Of a stretch of DNA of 64,000 bases, positions 58,455-64,000 are shown in pieces. The notes under the pieces are model-generated. The model saw only the letters and a program-made list of their open reading frames with translations. It searched no databases and was not told the origin of the DNA. Source of the DNA: Cephalotus follicularis (lineage: Eukaryota > Streptophyta > Magnoliopsida > Oxalidales > Cephalotaceae); assembly GCA_001972305.1 (NCBI GenBank), contig BDDD01003333.1:1-64000 (forward strand), given 5' to 3'. A program made the position numbers and the translations under genes. Each line of letters starts with the position of its first letter. Positions within the stretch are counted from its first letter, which is position 1.

Positions 58455-59019
58455 ATGGCTTTATCAAATGCAATGTCCCGTATACTTGAGACAAACAAAC
58501 TTGAAGGGCTCAACTTCAACGATTGGCACTAAAACCTCAAGATCGTCCTTACGGCCAATAAAATGACCTATGTGACGACTGGGGGAAATCCTTCACTGGG
58601 TGAAGATCTGACGCCCGAAGAGAGTGAGCGACTAGCCAAATGGATAGAGGATTGCGAGCAGGCTAGATGTCTTTCCCTTCTTGGGATGACACCTGAGCTT
58701 TAGCGTCAAAATGAGAAGATTGACACCTTATCTGCTATACTACTCCACCTCCAACAGATGTATGGAGCTGAGTCTAGGACTCAATGGTTCAATCTATCAT
58801 GCAAACTCTTTAAGGCTCAGATGCAAGAGGGAGCTTCAGTCCACGAGCATGGATTGAAGATGATAGACATGATTGAGCAACTGGCTCAATTAGGGTTTTT
58901 CATGGACCATGATCTGTATGCGGATCTTATTTTGACGTCCTTTCCTAAGTCATTCTCACAGTTTTTGGTGAACTTTCACATGAACAAGATAGAGGTGACT
59001 CTATCTGAGCTGATAGCTA
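58455..59019 (+). pseudogene. gag: E7 gag
   Basis: ATG 58455. The N-terminus has ETNKLEGLNFNDWH, the copia Gag signature, then KIVLTANKMTYV, LAKWIEDCEQARCLSLLGMT, and the UBN2-type block with MIEQLAQLGFFMDHDLYADL and FSQFLVNFHMNKIEVTLSEL. The zinc knuckle that would follow is not present before the 3' LTR part. Broken and incomplete. Confidence 0.85.
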
Positions 59020-59192
59020 TGTTGATGTGGTAATCCATGTGGCTTGTGGACATGCCATAATGGACTGGTTTTTTTTTGCTTTTGTAGGGTGTTCTTCCGC
59101 TGCATGTTTGTTGAATAAAATTTTATTCTACACCCTACATACCTTAGTCCATTTATGGCATAGGAAATGGTTAATCCGTTTCCATCAACATC

Positions 59193-59893
59193 TCTGCGGG
59201 CAGAGTCTTCGAGTGCAAGGGATTATAGTTATAATCCCCAACAAGAACTTCCAGAGAAAGATCCGACGGAAGAGGATTACACAGTGGAGGAGGAGGAGAC
59301 CCGAGGAAGATTCTATGCCTCACGTAGGACTGAGACCCGACCGAGGAGTAGGTTGGACTACTCGGACACGCTAGTAAGGCAGTCACAGGTTTCTAGCAAG
59401 ACTAGGAACATAGAGGATATCGAGCAGACCATGAAGAGAAGGTTTGCAGAGATGGAGAGGAGGCTCAGGGGATTCGAGCACTCGAAGGGGTACTTGTTAG
59501 AGGTACGAAATATAAATTGTACACCCTTCACAACTGAGATAATGAGAGAGCGTATCCCAAGACGATTTCGGTTCCCGAATCTCAAGAAGTACGACGGGTG
59601 CACGGACCCAATCTAGCATGTGCGCTATTATACCCAGATCATGCTGGTACACCAAGCTTCAAATACTATGCTTTGCCGAGGACTCCCGGGAACTCTAACA
59701 GGTGCAACCCATACATGGTATTCCACGCTTCCCTCAAATTTGGTGGCGAACTTCGAACAGTTCACGGAGATGTTTGTCACCAAGTTTATCAACAGCACCA
59801 CCCAGAGGAAGAACTCGAACAATCTGATCAACGTGGTGCAGGGGAAGATTGAGTCCCTCAGAGACTACCTCACCAGAGGAAGATTTAACTGTT
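59193..59893 (+). pseudogene. gag: E6 gag, central part
   Basis: Translation shows an acidic stretch (DPTEEDYTVEEEE), an R-rich stretch, a helix IEQTMKRRFAEMERRLRGFE, then PFTTEIMRERIPRRFRFPNL, KKYDGCTDPI, a CRGLPGTLTGATHTWYSTLP block, EQFTEMFVTKFINSTTQRKN and ESLRDYLT. This is the retrotransposon gag domain of the Tat lineage. A few breaks; resemblance ends where the E8 LTR fragment begins. Confidence 0.82.
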
Positions 59894-59984
59894 GATGATA
59901 TTCTGTGGCATGAATATGGTTGAGTAGCTTCCGATAATCTATAGGGTAAAATTGAATGATTTGCATTCTACTATTTTACAGAAC

Positions 59985-60235
59985 AGCCGATTGTTCAACG
60001 TACACAGCTGACTGTTAAAAGGAAAACAGTCCACTGTGCATATATTATTTTGCCCAGATATGCCAGGGAGAATCGTATGTACACTGTTTCGTATAGACAG
60101 TCGACTATTGAGGAAAACAACCGACTACTCATGCGTACTCGCCCAGAAAAGTCAACTACTAAAGGACAGCACCCAACTGCTAAAGTAAACAGCCAACTGT
60201 TATACGAAACAACCGACTGTTAAAGCCAATAACCA
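59985..60235. repeat. GTCGAC-core palindrome array, CAG flavour (E8 LTR), decayed
   Basis: About ten sites such as CAGCCGATTG, CAGCTGACTG, CAGTCGACTATT, AGTCAACTACT, CAGCCAACTG and CAACCGACTG. It is strongly decayed compared with S2. Confidence 0.7.
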
Positions 60236-61305
60236 ACCCATAATGGAAGTGGTAGACATGGGGCAACGCCAACGACTCGAGATGCACTTGAGCAAATGTT
60301 TGCATTACATTTTGAACTGTTAACTGAACTCTGGATTGGAATGTGACTGGTTTTTAAAAGTGTTTTATCATTTTAGAAATACCTGCATGATTTTAAATAA
60401 ATCATTATTTTGTACGAAAATGTATATTTGACAAAATGTATATTTTCAAATGACTGCGGAAAGTAATTTTCAAAGATTGTGAACTGTTTAAAGGATTTTC
60501 TATACAATGAAAATTCATCGATTCAAGTGTTTATAACTTTTAAACGACTTTAAAATGGACTGATATATATTTTGACAAATATATTTGATCAAGTAATTAT
60601 TTTACAAAATTGCTTGAATTGGACTGTGATTGTTACTGTGTTGTATGGTTGGCTAGTGGCGGGGTTAGGCTCTTGGTGCCAGGAGATGGCTAGGGATACC
60701 CACTGTGATTACTTAGCCGCCGTGCCAGTAACCTGTACTGTTGAACTGCTTCAAGCTGATCGGAGACGGGGCTGAAGTATGGAGTGTGCGATGTTGAGGC
60801 CAGGAGATGGCGACTATCTCGTACGTACTGATTGAATTGACTGGTCCCTTGAGGACATGATTGCTGGATTGTGTTGATGTAGTTTTTATAGGGTTGCACC
60901 TGTGCTGTAAATATACATATAGATATATATGTATATACTATTATATATACTGTACTGCATCACTGTGCATTCATTTATGACATGCATTGTTATTGACCAT
61001 GAATTGTACATATATCTTCTCTACTTAGCTAAGTGAGGATAAAGGCTAACCCCCTACAATTTCATATTGATGCAGTGGGACTGACATGCACAAGCCTGGG
61101 AAGAATGAAGTTGTAATAATGTTATCTGATGAACTTGTATTTTCCTATTGGAGTTGTTAAACTGTTATTGTAAACTTGGAACAATGTTTATCGTATTTGA
61201 TGGATAATCGTTAAGTATGGATTACTGTATTGAATGAAATATTGTATCGATGTGTTTTAATCACGCTCCGTTTTGTGGGAAATTAACAATGAGATGTTTT
61301 ATTTA

Positions 61306-61333
61306 GTAACATGTAGTATGGGATGCATGTTAC
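61306..61333 (+). other. Conserved LTR hairpin (E8)
   Basis: Arm GTAACATG, loop TAGTATGGGATG, arm CATGTTAC: eight perfect pairs, 170 bp from the LTR end. Confidence 0.8.
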
Positions 61334-61480
61334 GACGTTTAAATTCGGCTTATAACTGAATGCTTCTGCAAGATATAATATGTTGAAAAGTTTTTATTTT
61401 TTCGTAAAACTGTATAAGCCGGATATTAAGTTGATTGCCACCACTATTGTAGTTGTTATGGAAATGGGGTGTGACAACAG

Positions 61481-61492
61481 TGGTAGCAGAGC
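61481..61492 (+). promoter_or_regulatory. E8 primer binding site, tRNA-iMet-like
   Basis: TGGTAGCAGAGC lies four bases after the LTR, matching TGGTATCAGAGC at eleven of twelve positions. Confidence 0.75.
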
Positions 61493-61590
61493 ATATTCCA
61501 TATATGCTTAGCTTGGATAAGTTCCTTGGCAATTAATGAATTGTTTCCTTCAGATGATTACTAATGACATGTTTCCTTATAGGAGCAAAA

Positions 61591-62680
61591 ATGGACAGAA
61601 GAAGGACACGTGCAAGAGCTAGAGTTGCGGACAGGAATGCCCCTCAAGAGGCAAACATCCCTCATGAGCCAAATTATATGAGGGAACCATTAGATCACAT
61701 TGCCGATTACTTTCTGTAGCAAATGGCTGTTAATGCTGCTTATGCGGAGGAGATGCGCCGCTATTATGCTCAAGCTCAGCCTCGACACAGAGTTCCTGAT
61801 CACTGCCCTCGTAAGGATGGAAATTCTTTTGGGAGGAATATGGAGAGATTTATGAGGCTAAACCCTCCTCACTTCAAGGGAGAGCTTGACGCTACTGTTG
61901 CTGAGAGTTGGCTACAAGACCTTCAGAAAATCTTTGAAGTGATGGACTGCACTGACGACCAAAAGATGAAGTTTGCTGTATATTGACAATGGGGAGAGGC
62001 CACTCACTGGTGAGAGATGGTCAAGGCAAAGTGGGAGTCAGTTGGACTCGACAAAACATGGGAGAGGTTCCAGAGGGAGTTCCTTGATACTTATGTACCT
62101 CATATTGAGCAAGAACGGAGGGAGACGGTGCTCTTGGAGTTGCATCAAGGGGAGATGACTTTGGCCGAGTACCAGACCAGATTTATGGAGCTAGCTAGGT
62201 ACTCACCATACCTGGTGGCAGATGATGAGAAGAAAATCCAGAGAAGCTTGAAGGGCCTAAGACCAGATCTTTGGTCGAGGATTAGGGCCATGGAGTAGGG
62301 AAAAGGCAAGGTTGTTGGAGAGCATATCTAGCGAAGACCGTGCAGAGAGGACTCGCACACAACAGAGCAAGCAAAGCCCTACTCAGTCTAGGCCAGCTTC
62401 ATCGAAGTGGCAAGGAAGTGGTTCCCCAATGAAATCATCAAGGAAAAAATCCTAATAGACAGCTTCACAGGGTTCTCCCAGCCAGGGGAGCAATGCGAGA
62501 TCCAGAGTCTGTTTCCATTGTGGTCGTGCGGGCCATCAACAAAAGGATTGTTGTAGGATGAATGGATTGTGTTTGGGGTGTGGGGCATGTGGTCATTTCG
62601 TGAAAGATTGCCCGAAAAGAGAGACGGCAGTGCCTATGGGGTCGGCGAGTGGTTGTGGTGCTGCAGCGGGACCTTCACAG
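61591..62680 (+). pseudogene. gag: E8 gag
   Basis: ATG 61591 gives MDRRRTRARARVADRNAPQE. The gag domain carries FMRLNPPHFKGELDATVAES, WLQDLQKIFEVMDCTDDQK, QREFLDTYVPHIEQERRETV, and LAEYQTRFMELARYSPYLVA. A zinc knuckle (GLCLGCGACGHFVKDCPKR) is at about 62566-62625. The order is that of chromovirus Gag. A few breaks. Confidence 0.85.
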
Positions 62681-62689
62681 AGGAGGGAT

Positions 62690-63290
62690 ACCGACAAGGG
62701 TATCCTGAAAGGTAGAGTTTTCACCCTTACACAGACAGAGGTTCCAGAGTCTACTTCTGTTGTTAGATGTACACTGTATGTATATGGTTTTTTCGCTAGA
62801 GTATTGATGGACCCTGGGGCATCGCATTCATTTATTGCCTCACGTTTTGCATCATGCTTAGATGTAACACCTGACTGTATGCCATATGTTTTGGATGTGA
62901 GTATACCTATTGGAGATTCCATATGTACTGATTCCAATGTCTATGGCGGGCATTTCTTTGTATGCATACTTGATTTATTACCCATTCGTGACTTTGATGT
63001 CATTCTGGGAATGGATTGGCTGTCAGCCCATCGTGCTCACATGGACTGCTACAGCAAGACAGTGGATTTTAGTCTACCTAATGGTACTACCTTCCAGTTT
63101 ACGGTAGACAAAGGATTTTCCACGCCAGTTATATCCTTCATTCGCGCATCGAGGTATCTTAAGAAGGGATGTGAGGGGTATCTGACATATGTGATTGACA
63201 GCAGGAAGGAGAAAGCTATGAGCCTTGAGGAAATTCCCATTGTAAATGAATTTCATGATGTATTTCCTACAGATTTAGTGTCCTTACCCC
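62690..63290 (+). pseudogene. E8 aspartic protease region
   Basis: RVLMDPGASHSFIASRFA at about 62800-62850 is at the active-site position. ILGMDWLSAHRAHMDCYSKT follows near 63003, then the linker EIPIVNEFHDVFPTDLVSLP leading to reverse transcriptase. It would process the Gag-Pol polyprotein. Part of a broken element. Confidence 0.8.
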
Positions 63291-64000
63291 CAAAGAGGGG
63301 TATGGAGTTTGTCATCGACCTCGTGCCTGGTACAGCGCCTATTTCTAAGGAATCGTATAGAATGGCTCCTGCGGAACTGAGAGAGTTGAAACTGCAGTTA
63401 CAAGATCTGATTGATAAGGTCTTTGTTTGACCAAGTGTTTCCCATGGGGTGCATCTATACTGTTTGTGAAAAAGAAGGATAGGTCGATGAGACTCTGCAT
63501 TGACTACCGAATGCTGAATAAAGCCACGATCAAGAACAAGTATCCTCTTCCACACATCGGGGAATTGTTGGATCAGTTACAGGGGTCGAGAGTATTTTCC
63601 AGACTCAATTTGAGATCGGGTTACCATCAGCTGAGGGTAAGGGAAGGAAATGTTGAGAAGACTGCCTTCCGAACACGGTATGGTCACTACGAGTTTCTGG
63701 TAATGCCATTTGGTGTCACCAACGCACCGGAAACATTTATGTCATTGATGAATGAAGTGTTCCGACCATACCTAGATCCGTTTGTTGTGGTGTTCATCGA
63801 TGATATATTGGTATATTCAAGGAATAAAGAGGAGCATGCCTACCACCTGAGAATAGTCCTGCAGATTCTCAAGAAGCAGCAGTTATACGCCAAATTTTGT
63901 AAGTGTGAATTTTGGCTTGATCATGTGATCTTTCTTGGTCAGATAGTATCTGGTGAGGCTTGGTGGTGGATCCGTCGAAGACATAGGTTGTACGGGGTTG
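63291..64000 (+). pseudogene. pol: E8 reverse transcriptase (continues beyond the window)
   Basis: KRGMEFVIDLVPGTAPISKE is followed by the thumb and palm blocks [48 protein letters not shown] and the catalytic FIDDILVYS near 63797-63820, then [20 protein letters not shown]. Chromovirus/gypsy type. The element runs off the window. Confidence 0.85.

Larger units (their letters stand above)
54115..59187 (+). mobile_element. E7: Ty1/copia LTR retrotransposon, incomplete
   Basis: The 5' LTR is 54115-56699 (including one duplicated stretch), the tRNA-iMet primer site 56701-56712, a long leader about 56713-58454, gag 58455-59019 and the terminal part of the 3' LTR 59020-59187. Target duplication acatc is at 54110-54114 and 59188-59192. 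Pol is absent, so the element cannot move on its own. It is related to E2 through its leader. Confidence 0.85.
53289..59893 (+). mobile_element. E6: Tat-lineage Ty3/gypsy element, broken, split by E7
   Basis: The 5' LTR is 53289-53767; primer-site region and gag follow, with gag resuming after E7 at 59193 and resemblance ending near 59893. The GGCCGTCTGTGGGAAACG motif right after the LTR and the gag family place it with Tat-lineage elements. Pol and the 3' LTR are not in view. It cuts the pararetrovirus capsid region. Incomplete and broken. Confidence 0.8.
59893..61476 (+). repeat. E8 5' LTR, left end not seen
   Basis: It ends in GGGGTGTGACA before the primer site. It holds CAG-flavour palindromes (59985-60235), GCCAGGAGATGGC blocks at about 60678 and 60799, and the conserved hairpin (61306-61333). 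The true LTR start is not recognisable, so the left limit is approximate. Confidence 0.75.
59893..64000 (+). mobile_element. E8: chromovirus-type Ty3/gypsy element, 5' part
   Basis: It consists of a 5' LTR that is incomplete on its left (about 59893-61476), a tRNA-iMet-like primer site (61481-61492), gag, protease and reverse transcriptase up to the window edge. The LTR shares the conserved hairpin and the paired GCCAGGAG blocks with S1, so it belongs to the same broad group. A few breaks are visible; the rest lies outside. Confidence 0.85.

Noticed and set aside
1-64000. A new defence, biosynthetic or host gene system
   Set aside because: Every recognisable protein motif belongs to LTR elements or the pararetrovirus fossil; I saw no other gene family.

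Overview
This window is plant nuclear DNA made almost entirely of old retroelements. I found no host gene, tRNA, rRNA or CRISPR array. A flowering plant, probably a eudicot, is indicated by three groups of elements: chromovirus-type Ty3/gypsy elements with chromodomains and tRNA-iMet primer sites, Athila/Tat gypsy elements with a tRNA-Asp primer site, and Ty1/copia elements. A decayed copy of a plant pararetrovirus (Caulimoviridae) is also present. The setting is a gene-poor, heterochromatin-like intergenic block. I cannot name the species.

Most of the window is one nest. The oldest layer is the pararetrovirus fossil on the minus strand, in pieces at 7108-7385, 33812-37611, 48397-48761 and 51957-53288. 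Its movement-protein part was split by a minus-strand chromovirus (E3, 7386-33811, target duplication gttta). E3 was then hit twice: by a solo LTR between its primer site and gag (S1, 15227-28111, tctcc) and by a second solo LTR inside its own LTR (S2, 28830-31510, gcatg). S1 was later split by a nearly full-length, fairly young plus-strand chromovirus (E4, 16234-26611, gttat). The reverse-transcriptase part of the virus was split by a minus-strand solo LTR of the S2 family (S3, 37612-48396, gttac), which holds a degraded minus-strand gypsy element (E5, 38614-46677). The protease part was split by another solo LTR (S4, 48762-51956). The capsid end is cut by a Tat-lineage gypsy element (E6) from 53289, which carries a copia insertion (E7, 54115-59187, acatc).

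Outside the nest, the left end holds the start of a minus-strand Athila/Tat element (E1, 1-2238) abutting a minus-strand copia element (E2, 2239-5546) and a gypsy LTR fragment (LTR-C, about 5713-6896). The right end holds a plus-strand chromovirus (E8, about 59893 to the window end) running into its reverse transcriptase.

Two signals cut across these families. First, four LTR copies of three kinds (S1, S2, S3, E8) carry an apparent RNA hairpin about 160-180 nt before the LTR end. It has an invariant 12-nt loop and stem arms that change sequence together while staying paired. Second, most LTRs carry arrays of short palindromes with the core GTCGAC. They come in two flavours, CAGTCGACTG or GCGTCGACGC, and each element uses only one. 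The copies are decaying in a way that looks like CpG deamination. I regard these two as the observations most worth following up.
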